Positions 6,473 to 14,603 of a DNA stretch of 33,613 bases are shown here, piece by piece. The translations under genes were made by a program, and so were the position numbers. This DNA is from Pseudomonadota bacterium (GTDB lineage Bacteria > Pseudomonadota > Alphaproteobacteria > Rhizobiales > Beijerinckiaceae): the NCBI GenBank assembly GCA_023386155.1, contig JAEWKH010000003.1:1-33613 (forward strand), in the 5' to 3' direction. The first letter of the stretch is position 1. Every line of letters begins with the position of its first letter. The notes under the pieces are model-generated. The model had not been told where the DNA came from. It was given only the letters and a program-made list of their open reading frames with translations, and searched no databases.

Positions 6473-8080
6473 TTAGAACGGAAGAGCTTTGGGACGCATC
6501 CAGTGGTACCAGAGCGCAATCATCATGCGCGTCAGGGTGACGGCGGTCAGAACCGTCGTCAGGATGCCGAGGAGGAAGACCACGGCGAAGCCGCGCACGG
6601 GCCCCGAGCCGAGGAAGAACAGGATCGCGGCCGCAATCGCCATGGTGCTGTTCGAGTCCACGATGGTGGCGAAGGCCCGGTCGAAGCCAGCCTGGATGGC
6701 GGATACGATCGATCGGCCGGAATGAGCCTCCTCGCGGATGCGCTCGTAGATGAGCACGTTCGAGTCGACCGCCGTGCCGATGGTGAGCACGATGCCCGCG
6801 ATGCCCGGAAGAGTAAGCGTCGCTTCCAGCACCGACATGAGGCCGAAGATGAGGCCCACATGGACGATGAGCGCGATGTTCGCGAACAGGCCGAACAGGC
6901 CGTAGGTCGCGAACATGAAGATGATCACGAAGATGGCCGCCACATAGGTGGCCATCTTGCCGGCCTCGATGGAGTCGCGGCCGAGGCCCGGACCGACGGT
7001 GCGCTCTTCGACGATGGTCAGCTTGGCCGGCAGCGCGCCGGAGCGGAGCAGGACCGCGAGGTTGTTGACCTGCTCGACCGTGAAGCTGCCGGAGATCTGG
7101 CCCGCGCCGCCCGTGATCGGCGACTGGATCGTCGGAGCCGAGATCACCCGGTTGTCGAGAACGATGGCGAGCTGGCGTCCGAGGTTTTCCGTGGTCGCCT
7201 GCCCGAAGCGCTGCGCGCCGCGGATGTTGAAGCGGAAATTGACGATGGGCTGGTTGGTCTGGCTGTCGAAGGCCGGCTGCGCGTCCGTGAGGTCGCCGCC
7301 TTCGGCGATCACCCGGCGCTCGACGGGAACCCGCTGGCCGCCCGCATCCTCCATGGGGAGCATGTCCACATCGGTCGCGCCCGGCTGGGCGAGCAGGCGG
7401 AACTCGAGGTTGCCGGTTTCGCCCAGAAGCGCCTTCAGCTGCTGCGGATCCTGGAGGCCCGGAACCTGGACGAGAACGCGGTCGGCGCCCTGGCGCTGGA
7501 TGCTCGGTTCCGTGGTGCCGGTAGCGTCCACGCGGCGGCGGATGACTTCGATGGACTGATCGACGGCGCGGCGCACGCGCTCATTGATGCCGGAATCCGT
7601 ATAGGTCAGCGTGATCACACCCTCAGGCGTGGTGTTGATCTCGATGGAATTGCCGCCGGTCTGCCCCAGCATGGCGTTGCCGATCGGCTGCGACAGTTCC
7701 CGCAGGCGCGGCATGAGCCGCTCCCGGTCGGCGGCATCCGGGACGCGGATCTGAACGCCCCGCTGGATCGTCTGGATGCCGTTCTGGGACGAAACGCGGG
7801 CGTCGCGGAGGATGCGACGGACGTCATCGCGGAGAAGCGTGATCTGGCCGCGCAGCAGGTCCTGCGAGTCGACCTCCAGGAGGACGTGGGAACCGCCCTG
7901 CAGGTCGAGGCCCAGCACGATGGCACGGGACGGGACGAGCCAGGACGGTACCCAGCTCGGGATGGCGTTCAGATAGGCCTGACGCTGCTCACGATTCATC
8001 ATGCTCGGAACCGCAAGAAGCAGGCCGATCACAATGATCGCCGCGGTGGCGATGATCTTCGACCTCGAGAAGCGCAGCAT
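6473..8080 (-). CDS. secD: Protein translocase subunit SecD
   Basis: The 535-residue product begins MLRFSRSKIIATAAIIVIGL (first membrane segment), followed by the SecD signature VLGLDLQGGSHVLLEVD at the start of the periplasmic P1 domain. The C-terminal membrane cluster contains GIVLTIGTAVDSNVLIYERI, which carries the conserved charged residues used in proton coupling. An in-frame GTG at 8101 would add seven residues; ATG 8080 is preferred on family alignment. It lies 90 nt downstream of yajC and upstream of secF. Partners are SecF, YajC, YidC and SecYEG. Confidence 0.94.
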   Translation of the reverse strand: MLRFSRSKIIATAAIIVIGLLLAVPSMMNREQRQAYLNAIPSWVPSWLVPSRAIVLGLDLQGGSHVLLEVDSQDLLRGQITLLRDDVRRILRDARVSSQNGIQTIQRGVQIRVPDAADRERLMPRLRELSQPIGNAMLGQTGGNSIEINTTPEGVITLTYTDSGINERVRRAVDQSIEVIRRRVDATGTTEPSIQRQGADRVLVQVPGLQDPQQLKALLGETGNLEFRLLAQPGATDVDMLPMEDAGGQRVPVERRVIAEGGDLTDAQPAFDSQTNQPIVNFRFNIRGAQRFGQATTENLGRQLAIVLDNRVISAPTIQSPITGGAGQISGSFTVEQVNNLAVLLRSGALPAKLTIVEERTVGPGLGRDSIEAGKMATYVAAIFVIIFMFATYGLFGLFANIALIVHVGLIFGLMSVLEATLTLPGIAGIVLTIGTAVDSNVLIYERIREEAHSGRSIVSAIQAGFDRAFATIVDSNSTMAIAAAILFFLGSGPVRGFAVVFLLGILTTVLTAVTLTRMMIALWYHWMRPKALPF

Positions 8081-8170
8081 CGTCAGCTCAACCTTTCTCA
8101 CACACCCTGCCGCATCGTCCTGCGGCGAACCGGCCCCTAGCAGATGCGGAAGGGCCGGCTTCTGTTCACA

Positions 8171-8515
8171 TCAGGCCTTGACCGGCTCGCTCTTGGAGCG
8201 GACCTCGGAGATCATGGCGCGGGCCACCTTCACCTTCACCCCGTCGGCGATCTCGACTTCGATGTCGTTCGAATCCTCGAGGACCTTCGTCACCTTGCCG
8301 ATGATGCCGCCGGAGGTGACCACCGTGTCGCCGCGGCGCACGTTCTTGATCATCTCCTGGTGGGCCTTCACCCGGCGCTGCTGGGGCCGGATGATAAGGA
8401 ACCACATGATGACGAATATGAGGATGAACGGAACGAATTGAAGGATCATCTCCATTCCGCCCCCGGCGGGGGCCCCTTGTGCGAAGGCAGGTGAAATGAA
8501 CAAGCGGCTCTCCAT
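8171..8515 (-). CDS. yajC: Preprotein translocase accessory subunit YajC
   Basis: The 114-residue product starts MESRLFISPAFAQG, the usual alphaproteobacterial YajC N-terminus. It continues with one membrane helix (MILQFVPFILIFVIMWFLII) and the family motif RPQQRRVKAHQEMIKNVRRGDTV, split here for length at RPQQRR and KAHQEM. A small cytoplasmic beta domain follows (GGIIGKVTKV). YajC joins the SecDF complex. A GTG at 8551 in frame would add 12 residues without family support. It is the first gene of the yajC-secD-secF-NDUFAF3-like-NDUFAF6-like unit, with a candidate promoter at 8583-8610. Confidence 0.93.
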   Translation of the reverse strand: MESRLFISPAFAQGAPAGGGMEMILQFVPFILIFVIMWFLIIRPQQRRVKAHQEMIKNVRRGDTVVTSGGIIGKVTKVLEDSNDIEVEIADGVKVKVARAMISEVRSKSEPVKA

Positions 8516-8582
8516 GGATAAAGGCGCGTGGCAGGCCCCCTTTGGGCCCACCCGCGCCGGACGGGATTACAAAGCGTGGCGG

Positions 8583-8610
8583 ACTATACCCATCGACTCG
8601 CCGAAATCAA
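8583..8610 (-). promoter_or_regulatory. Candidate sigma-70 promoter of the yajC-secDF operon
   Basis: Read on the minus strand, TTGATT (8610-8605) and TATAGT (8588-8583) are 16 nt apart, close to the TTGACA/TATAAT consensus. They lie about 70 nt upstream of the yajC ATG in the divergent gap shared with the DUF815 gene. Confidence 0.5.
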
Positions 8611-8720
8611 TGAAGTTGAAGGCCTTTCCCAAGGCTCCTGCAACGTCGCAACCTCTCTTCCATGGACCGGAAGGCCGATTTTGCGCTAAGCACGGCTTTC
8701 TCACCGTTTGTTGAAGTCAG

Positions 8721-9602
8721 ATGCCCATGCCCCCGGACCTCACCTCCCCCGAATCCCTGGCGCTTTTGACGCGGATTGCCGATGCCCTGGAACGCCTCGC
8801 TCCCACCGGCACGGCCCAGGCCGATTTTACGGCCGCCGATGCCTTCGTCTGGCAGGCGGCGGGCCGCAGGCTCTCCCCCGTTCCGAAGGTGAACCGGGTC
8901 GCGATGAGCCTTCTGCGAGGAATCGACCGGGTCCGCGACCAGCTTGCCGAGAACACGCAGCGCTTTGCCAGGGGCCTCCCGGCCAACAATGCGCTCCTCT
9001 GGGGCGCCCGGGGCATGGGCAAGTCGTCCCTGGTCAAGGCGGTCCATGCGGAGATCAACCACGCCAAGCCGTCCGACGCGCTTCCCCTCAAGCTGATCGA
9101 GATCCACCGGGAGGATATCGAGACCCTCCCCGAGCTCATGAGCCTGCTGCGGGCCGATCCGCACCGCTTCATCGTCTTCTGCGACGACCTGTCATTCGAT
9201 GCGGACGACACCTCCTACAAGTCGCTCAAGGCCGTGCTGGAAGGCGGGATCGAGGGCCGGCCGGACAACGTGATCTTCTACGCCACCTCGAACCGCCGCC
9301 ATCTACTGCCGCGCGACATGATGGAGAACGAGCGCTCGACCGCCATCAATCCGGGCGAGGCCGTCGAGGAGAAGGTCTCCCTCTCCGACCGCTTCGGGCT
9401 CTGGCTCGGCTTCCACAAATGCAGCCAGGACGAATATCTCGACATGGTTTTCGCCTATGTCGACCATCTCGGCCTGCAGGGGGACCGCGACGCCATCCGG
9501 GCCGAGGCGCTGGAATGGGCGACCACCCGCGGGGCGCGCTCCGGGCGTACGGCCTGGCAGTTCATCCAGGATCTGGCGGGGCGGCTGGGCAAGGCGATCT
9601 GA
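8721..9602 (+). CDS. DUF815 family AAA-like ATPase
   Basis: The 293-residue protein has a Walker A motif GARGMGKSSL (residues 95-104), a Walker B-like RFIVFCDDLSF (about 148-158) and a sensor-1-like VIFYATSNRRHL, all in the order and spacing of DUF815 (P-loop ATPases related to DnaA/AAA+). The segment PKVNRVAMSLLRGIDRVRDQ before the P-loop is a conserved part of the family. The cellular role of DUF815 is not known to me. It is the only plus-strand gene in an otherwise minus-strand region and has its own upstream gap and downstream hairpin, so it is probably monocistronic. ATG 8727 is a possible alternative start. Confidence 0.88.
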   Translation: MPMPPDLTSPESLALLTRIADALERLAPTGTAQADFTAADAFVWQAAGRRLSPVPKVNRVAMSLLRGIDRVRDQLAENTQRFARGLPANNALLWGARGMGKSSLVKAVHAEINHAKPSDALPLKLIEIHREDIETLPELMSLLRADPHRFIVFCDDLSFDADDTSYKSLKAVLEGGIEGRPDNVIFYATSNRRHLLPRDMMENERSTAINPGEAVEEKVSLSDRFGLWLGFHKCSQDEYLDMVFAYVDHLGLQGDRDAIRAEALEWATTRGARSGRTAWQFIQDLAGRLGKAI

Positions 9603-9611
9603 AACGACAAA

Positions 9612-9638
9612 GGGACGGTGGCTGAGCTCCACCGTCCC
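9612..9638. terminator. Bidirectional hairpin between convergent genes
   Basis: A perfect 10-bp stem, GGGACGGTGG (9612-9621) with CCACCGTCCC (9629-9638) and a 7-nt loop, lies between the DUF815 stop (9602) and the LytM gene stop (9690). The T-tract is weak on both sides. Confidence 0.6.
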
Positions 9639-9689
9639 CTCATTCGACCGGCCTCGATGTTCGAGAGCCGACCTGAAATGTTGGCTTGA

Positions 9690-10760
9690 TCAGCCCCCGA
9701 GATGCTTCAGCGGATCGACGGGCGTCGCGCCCTTGCGGATCTCGAAATGGAGCTGCGGCGAGGTGACGTTGCCGGTCTGGCCGGAGGTCGCGATCACCTG
9801 GCCGCGCTTCACCTGCTCGCCGCGCTTCACGTTGAGCGAGCCGTTATGGGCATAGGCCGAGACGTAGCCGTTCTCGTGCTTGATCAGGACGAGGTTGCCA
9901 TAGCCCTTCACCTCGCTGCCCGCATAGGTCACGGTGCCGGCCTCGGCGGCCTTGACCGGGGTGCCCTCGGGCACGGCGATGTTGATGCCCTCGTTGCCGC
10001 CATTGGCGCCGAACCCGGCGATGACGCGGCCGCGGGCGGGCCAGCGGAAGTCACCCGAGACGCTCGCGGTCTGCTCGGGCTCCTGCACGGGTGCCTTGGC
10101 GGCCTCAGGCTGCGGCGCCGGGGCAAGCGGCTGAACGGGAGCGGATGGCCTCACCGGTTCCGGCTGGGTCAGAGCCGCCACCTTGGGCTGCTCGACAGGC
10201 TTCAGAGCCGACACCAGGGGCTTGGGCGCGGAGACCAGCGGCTCGTCCACGGCGGAGGCAACCTTCGTGGGAGCGGGCTTGGCGGGAGCCGGAGCCTGTG
10301 CCGTCGAGGTCATGCCGGGACGAACGCGCTTCGCCGGCTCGTCGGCGGCGACCGGCGTGGTGGCGGCCGGGACCTTCGAGGTATCGACGAGGCGGAACTT
10401 GGGCTGGCTGGCCGGCTGCGGCGGAAGCGACTGGGCGACCGGGGCGGGGCGAGGCTGGATCGGGGCGGGAGCGGCGGCGATGCGGGTGGGCTGCGACAGC
10501 GGCTGGGACTGCACGGGAGGCAGCGCCTGGGCCTGGACGGCTGGGGTCGGCATCGGTGCGGCGGCGTAGTTCGGCGACGGCTGGGGCGCGGAGGATGCGG
10601 TGGGCTCCATGCGCTCGCTGGCCGCGAAGGGATTGGAGAACGGGTTCTCCGCGAACCGGGCGCTATCTGTACTGCAGGCCGCCGCCGCAGAGCCGATCAA
10701 CCCCACCAGGGCGATCCGCGACACCGCAACCCAATGCCCAGAACATACACGCAAACGCAT
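9690..10760 (-). CDS. NlpD-like LytM (M23) lipoprotein, probably inactive as a peptidase
   Basis: The 356-residue protein has a signal peptide with a lipobox-like end (GSAAAAC, Cys29), a long Pro/Ala/Gln-rich linker (about 50-230) and a C-terminal LytM domain (about 236-356). In active M23 enzymes zinc is held by H...D and HxH. Here the first site reads GGNEGINIA (His to Asn at about 256, Asp to Asn at about 260) and the last reads PQLHFEI (first His of HLH to Gln). Only isolated histidines (AYAHNG, LHF) remain. Like NlpD and EnvC in E. coli, it more likely activates a cell-wall amidase than cuts peptidoglycan. No LysM domain is evident. It follows surE and pcm, the same order as E. coli surE-pcm-nlpD. 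ATG 10760 is chosen; GTG 10763 precedes it. Confidence 0.88.
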   Translation of the reverse strand: MRLRVCSGHWVAVSRIALVGLIGSAAAACSTDSARFAENPFSNPFAASERMEPTASSAPQPSPNYAAAPMPTPAVQAQALPPVQSQPLSQPTRIAAAPAPIQPRPAPVAQSLPPQPASQPKFRLVDTSKVPAATTPVAADEPAKRVRPGMTSTAQAPAPAKPAPTKVASAVDEPLVSAPKPLVSALKPVEQPKVAALTQPEPVRPSAPVQPLAPAPQPEAAKAPVQEPEQTASVSGDFRWPARGRVIAGFGANGGNEGINIAVPEGTPVKAAEAGTVTYAGSEVKGYGNLVLIKHENGYVSAYAHNGSLNVKRGEQVKRGQVIATSGQTGNVTSPQLHFEIRKGATPVDPLKHLGG

Positions 10761-10813
10761 CACTCAACCCCAACCGAACGCAACTCGATGGAGCCATTAA
10801 AAGCCTGTTCAGG

Positions 10814-10829
10814 TTAAGCAACGGTTGAC
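10814..10829. promoter_or_regulatory. Near-consensus CtrA box upstream of the LytM lipoprotein gene
   Basis: TTAA (10814-10817), 7 nt, then TTGAC (10825-10829) differs from the alphaproteobacterial CtrA box TTAA-N7-TTAAC at one base. It lies 54 nt upstream of the LytM start codon, in the 115-bp gap between pcm and this gene. Regulation by CtrA is inference. Confidence 0.35.
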
Positions 10830-10875
10830 GATGCGCGGATTGTCGTAACCCTGTCCGAAAAATATTTCGATTCGA

Positions 10876-11559
10876 TCAGAGAGTCGCCGCAATCCCGGTG
10901 ACGAGGGGCGAAATACGCAGGGGCGCGCCGACCGACTGCGTCAGCTCGCCTTCGGCATCGCGCTCGATCCGCGCGAGATGCGGCACGCCGTCGACCGTGA
11001 TCGCCCCGACGAGGCGGCTGCCCGGCCCGAGAAGCGACGTCACCGTCTCCGGGACGGCCGGACGGGCCCCGTTGAGCAGGATGCGGTCGAAGCGGTCACG
11101 CACCCGCGCGGCAAGCCCGTCGCCCACCTCCAGGCGGACCTTGCCGGCCTCGACGATCTTGAGGTGCTGGGCGGCGCTTTCCGCCAGCGTGTTGAAGCGC
11201 TCGACGCTCGTCACCTCTGCGCCGAGCCTCGCCAGCAGGGCCGTCACGTAGCCGCTGCCGGTGCCGACCTCCAGGATGCGCTGTCCCGGCTGCACGCCGA
11301 GCGCCAGCAGCATGGCGGCGACCGTGACCGGTCCCGTCATGGTCTGGCCGCAGGGCAGCGGCAGGGCGACATCGGTGCGGGCGAGATCGGTGAAGCGGCG
11401 AGGCGCGAACACCTCGCGCGGCACGAGCTCCATGGCGCGCAGGAGCGCCGTGTCGCGGATGCCCTTGGCCCGCAGGGACAGGATGAAGGACGCAGCGCCG
11501 ATCGCCTCCTGCTCGCCGCGGGATTCCGCATCGGGCAGGAAGGGCATGTCCTGGTTCAT
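10876..11559 (-). CDS. pcm: Protein-L-isoaspartate O-methyltransferase
   Basis: Pcm methylates isoaspartate in damaged proteins with S-adenosylmethionine, starting repair. The 227-residue product contains the N-terminal helix region MELVPREVF, the substrate-side loop LPCGQTMTGPVTVAAML (in place of the common GQTISQP form), SAM motif I ILEVGTGSGYVTALL and motif II DRILLNGA. It sits 13 nt after surE, a pairing also seen in E. coli. The loop GQTMTGP is a slight departure from the classical enzyme, so activity on isoaspartate is likely but not certain. Confidence 0.88.
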   Translation of the reverse strand: MNQDMPFLPDAESRGEQEAIGAASFILSLRAKGIRDTALLRAMELVPREVFAPRRFTDLARTDVALPLPCGQTMTGPVTVAAMLLALGVQPGQRILEVGTGSGYVTALLARLGAEVTSVERFNTLAESAAQHLKIVEAGKVRLEVGDGLAARVRDRFDRILLNGARPAVPETVTSLLGPGSRLVGAITVDGVPHLARIERDAEGELTQSVGAPLRISPLVTGIAATL

Positions 11560-11572
11560 CCCGCCTGTACCC

Positions 11573-12337
11573 TCATTGGCCGAAGGCCTGCGCGTAGCGC
11601 GTCAGCGTCGGCTCGTCCGTCATGTCGATGCGAAGCGGCGTGACGGCGATGCGCCGGTTGGCGATGGCCCAGAGATCCGTGCCGTTGCCGGGCGTGAAGT
11701 GGCGCCGCTCGAAGGCGATCCAGAAATACGGGTTCCCGCGGCCATCCTGGCGCTCGTCGAGGCGCAGGAGTTCCTGTGTGCGTTGCCCCTGGTTGACGAG
11801 AGCCGTTCCCGCGACTTCCTCGGGCTCGCAATCCGGGAAGTTGACGTTGACGAGGATGCCCCTGTCGATGCCGGCCTCGAGAATGCTGCGCACGACCTTC
11901 GGGCCATGCTGCTCGGCGCAATGCCAGCGCGGCGCGTTGCGCGTTCCCGGACCATAGGCCTGGGACAGCGCGATGGAGGGAATCCCGAGGATCGTGCCCT
12001 CGATGGCACCCGCCACCGTGCCGGAATAGGTCACGTCCTCCGCCACGTTCTGCCCCCGGTTCACGCCGGAGAGAATGAGGTCGGGCCTGGCGCCCTGCAT
12101 GAGATGGCGCACGCCCATGATCACGCAGTCGGTCGGCGTTCCCTTCACGGCGAAATGCCGATCGGAGATTTCGCGCAGGCGCAGCGGATCGTTGAGGGAG
12201 AGCGAATGGGCGACGCCGCTCTGGTCCGTTTCCGGAGCCACGACCCAGACGTCGTCCGACAGGCTGCGGGCGATGGCCTCCAGGGTCTTCAACCCGGGGG
12301 CGTGGATGCCGTCGTCGTTGGTGCAGAGAATGCGCAT
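11573..12337 (-). CDS. surE: 5'/3'-nucleotidase SurE
   Basis: The 254-residue protein begins MRILCTNDDGIHAPGL, with the metal-binding aspartate pair at residues 8-9. It continues with APETDQSGVAHSLSL (the serine ligand region) and LILSGVNRGQN (the Asn ligand), the three metal-site motifs of the SurE fold. SurE removes phosphate from 5'- and 3'-nucleotides and short polyphosphates. The start codon follows the serS stop by 1 nt (TGA C ATG), which suggests coupling to serS. Length and motif order are normal. Confidence 0.95.
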   Translation of the reverse strand: MRILCTNDDGIHAPGLKTLEAIARSLSDDVWVVAPETDQSGVAHSLSLNDPLRLREISDRHFAVKGTPTDCVIMGVRHLMQGARPDLILSGVNRGQNVAEDVTYSGTVAGAIEGTILGIPSIALSQAYGPGTRNAPRWHCAEQHGPKVVRSILEAGIDRGILVNVNFPDCEPEEVAGTALVNQGQRTQELLRLDERQDGRGNPYFWIAFERRHFTPGNGTDLWAIANRRIAVTPLRIDMTDEPTLTRYAQAFGQ

Positions 12338-12338
12338 G

Positions 12339-13700
12339 TCAGGCCTGACGCTCGATGCGGGTCATTCCGCCCATATAGGGCTGGAGCGCCGACGGGATCG
12401 TGATGCTGCCGTCCTCGTTCTGGTAGTTCTCCAGAACGGCCACCAGCGTGCGGCCGACCGCGAGGCCGGAACCGTTGAGCGTGTGCACGAAACGCGGCTG
12501 CTTCTCGCCGGCGGCGCGATAGCGGGCATTCATGCGCCGCGCCTGGAAGTCGGAGCAGACGGAACAGCTCGAAATCTCGCGATACATCCCCTGCCCCGGC
12601 AGCCAGACCTCGATGTCGTAGGTCTTGGTCGAGGAGAAGCCCATGTCGCCGGTGCAGAGCGTCATGGTGCGAAACGGCAGCTCGAGCTTCTTCAGCACGT
12701 TCTCGGCGCTCGTGAGCATGCGCTCGTGCTCGTCGGCGGAGGTCTCCGGCGTGGTGATCGAGACGAGCTCGCATTTCACGAACTGGTGCTGGCGGATCAT
12801 GCCGCGCGTGTCGCGCCCGGCCGAGCCCGCCTCGGCGCGGAAGCTCGGGGTAAGCGCGGTGAAGCGCAGCGGAAGCTCCTCCTCGGACAGGATCTGCTCG
12901 CGTACCAGATTGGTGAGCGTCACCTCCGCGGTCGGGATCATTCCGTACCGGGTGTCCTTGATCAGCTTGCCGATCGCGTCGCGCGGCTGGCCTTCGAGAG
13001 CCGCGGCCACGATCTGCTCGAGCGAATTGCCGGGGAAGGCCCAGAACTGATCGTCCTCGAACTTCGGCAGCTGCGCCGTGCCGAACATGGTGTCGTCACG
13101 CACCAGCAGAGGCGGGTTCACCTCGGTGTAGCCGTGCTCGGTGGTGTGGAGGTCGATCATGAACTGGCCGAGGGCACGCTCCAGGCGGGCCAGCCCTCCT
13201 TTCAGCACCACGAAACGCGAGCCGGAGAGCTTCGCGGCCATCTCGAAATCCATCAGCCCGAGGGCCTCGCCAAGCTCGAAATGCTGCTTCGCGCTGTTGA
13301 GCGTCCGCGGCGTGCCGAAGCGGTGGCGCTCCACGTTGCCGTGCTCGTCGGCACCGACGGGCACGTCCTCCTTCGGAATGTTGGGAATGGCGGCAAGGGC
13401 CTCGAACAGGGCCTTCTCGGCGGCGCGCTCGGCCTCCTCCAGGCCGGGCATCGTCTCCTTGATCCGGGCGACCTCGGCCATCAGCTCCTGGGCCCGCGCC
13501 TCGTCCTTTTTCGCCTTGGCCTGCCCGATCTCCTTGGACAGGGCGTTGCGGCGCTCGGTGGCCGCTTGCAGGGCGGAAATGGCGGCCTTTCGGGCGTCGT
13601 CCAGGGCGATCAGCGACGCGGACAGGGGCTCCATGCCCCGGTTCCGGAGGCCTTGGTCGAAAGCCGCGGGATTCTCGCGGATGGAACGGATGTCGTGCAT
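12339..13700 (-). CDS. serS: Seryl-tRNA synthetase
   Basis: SerRS charges tRNA-Ser. The 453-residue product starts MHDIRSIRENPAAFDQGL and has the long antiparallel coiled-coil arm at about residues 28-100 (rich in Ala/Glu/Lys/Arg) that clasps the tRNA-Ser variable arm. Class II motif 2 is visible as FRAEAGSAGRDTRGMIRQHQF (residues about 278-298) and motif 3 as NGSGLAVGRTLVAVLENYQ near 405-423. Length is normal. It lies about 100 nt after tatC, with no clear terminator between, and is tightly linked to surE downstream. Confidence 0.96.
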   Translation of the reverse strand: MHDIRSIRENPAAFDQGLRNRGMEPLSASLIALDDARKAAISALQAATERRNALSKEIGQAKAKKDEARAQELMAEVARIKETMPGLEEAERAAEKALFEALAAIPNIPKEDVPVGADEHGNVERHRFGTPRTLNSAKQHFELGEALGLMDFEMAAKLSGSRFVVLKGGLARLERALGQFMIDLHTTEHGYTEVNPPLLVRDDTMFGTAQLPKFEDDQFWAFPGNSLEQIVAAALEGQPRDAIGKLIKDTRYGMIPTAEVTLTNLVREQILSEEELPLRFTALTPSFRAEAGSAGRDTRGMIRQHQFVKCELVSITTPETSADEHERMLTSAENVLKKLELPFRTMTLCTGDMGFSSTKTYDIEVWLPGQGMYREISSCSVCSDFQARRMNARYRAAGEKQPRFVHTLNGSGLAVGRTLVAVLENYQNEDGSITIPSALQPYMGGMTRIERQA

Positions 13701-13799
13701 GGAATCAGGACCTGCTTCGTCAGGCAGCCCTGCCCTTGCGACAAGACCGCCCCGTCAACTCTTGCCGAGGGTGGCGGCCGATGCGGAGACCCTGTGGGC

Positions 13800-14603
13800 C
13801 TACTCCTCTGCCGCGCGCGCGGCCTCGGCTTCCGCACGCTTCTTCTCGACCATGGTAACGGAGAAGATGGAAGCCTCGTAAAGAAGCAAGGTGGGGACCG
13901 CAAGGGCGAACTGGCTGATCACGTCCGGCGGCGTGAGAACCGCCGCAATCACGAAGACGATGACGATCGCGTAGCGCCGCTTGTCCTTCAGGAACTGCGA
14001 ATCGATGATCCCGGCCCGGGCGAGCAGGGTCAGGACGACGGGCAGCTGGAAGCAGATGCCGAAGGCGAAGATCAGCGTCATGATCAGCGACAGGTACTCG
14101 CTCACCTTGGGCAGGAACTCGATGGCCGGTGCATTGTCCGTCGCCAGCTGCTGCATGCCTACGGAGAAGCGCATGAGGAGCGGCATCGCGATGAAATAGA
14201 CGCAGGCCGCACCGATGACGAAAAGGACCGGTGTCGCGACGAGATAGGGGACGAAGGCCCGGCGCTCGTTCTTGTAGAGGCCCGGCGCCACGAACTTGTA
14301 GATCTGCACGGCGATGACCGGGAAGGCCAGGAAGCCCGCCCCGAAGGCCGCGACCTGGATCTGCGTGAACAGGTATTCCAGGCCGTGCGTATAGACGAGA
14401 TGCGCCTTCTCCGGCGAGCCGACGGCGAGGACGTAAGGCCAGACCAGCGCGTTGTAGATGTACTTCGCGACGGCAAAGCAGACGAAGAACATCGCCACGA
14501 AGGCGATCATCGCCTTGATCAGGCGCGAGCGCAGCTCGGTCAGATGTTCGATCAGAGGCGCGCGCGATGCCTCGACCTCATCCTCATCAACGGCGGTGGT
14601 CAT
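13800..14603 (-). CDS. tatC: Sec-independent translocase subunit TatC
   Basis: TatC is the core receptor for twin-arginine signal peptides in the inner membrane. The 267-residue protein has the N-terminal motif APLIEHLTELRSRLI, six predicted membrane segments, the first periplasmic loop, and FAFGICFQLPVVLTLLARAG in the fourth helix region, with the conserved Phe/Glu area replaced by the usual alphaproteobacterial residues. Its charged C-terminal tail (MVEKKRAEAEAARAAEE) is cytoplasmic. The start codon overlaps the tatB stop in ATGA. Confidence 0.96.
   Translation of the reverse strand: MTTAVDEDEVEASRAPLIEHLTELRSRLIKAMIAFVAMFFVCFAVAKYIYNALVWPYVLAVGSPEKAHLVYTHGLEYLFTQIQVAAFGAGFLAFPVIAVQIYKFVAPGLYKNERRAFVPYLVATPVLFVIGAACVYFIAMPLLMRFSVGMQQLATDNAPAIEFLPKVSEYLSLIMTLIFAFGICFQLPVVLTLLARAGIIDSQFLKDKRRYAIVIVFVIAAVLTPPDVISQFALAVPTLLLYEASIFSVTMVEKKRAEAEAARAAEE

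Noticed and set aside
6425..8140. Long plus-strand open frame antisense to secD and secF
   Set aside because: Composition artefact of high GC content; SecD is complete with all motifs on the minus strand.
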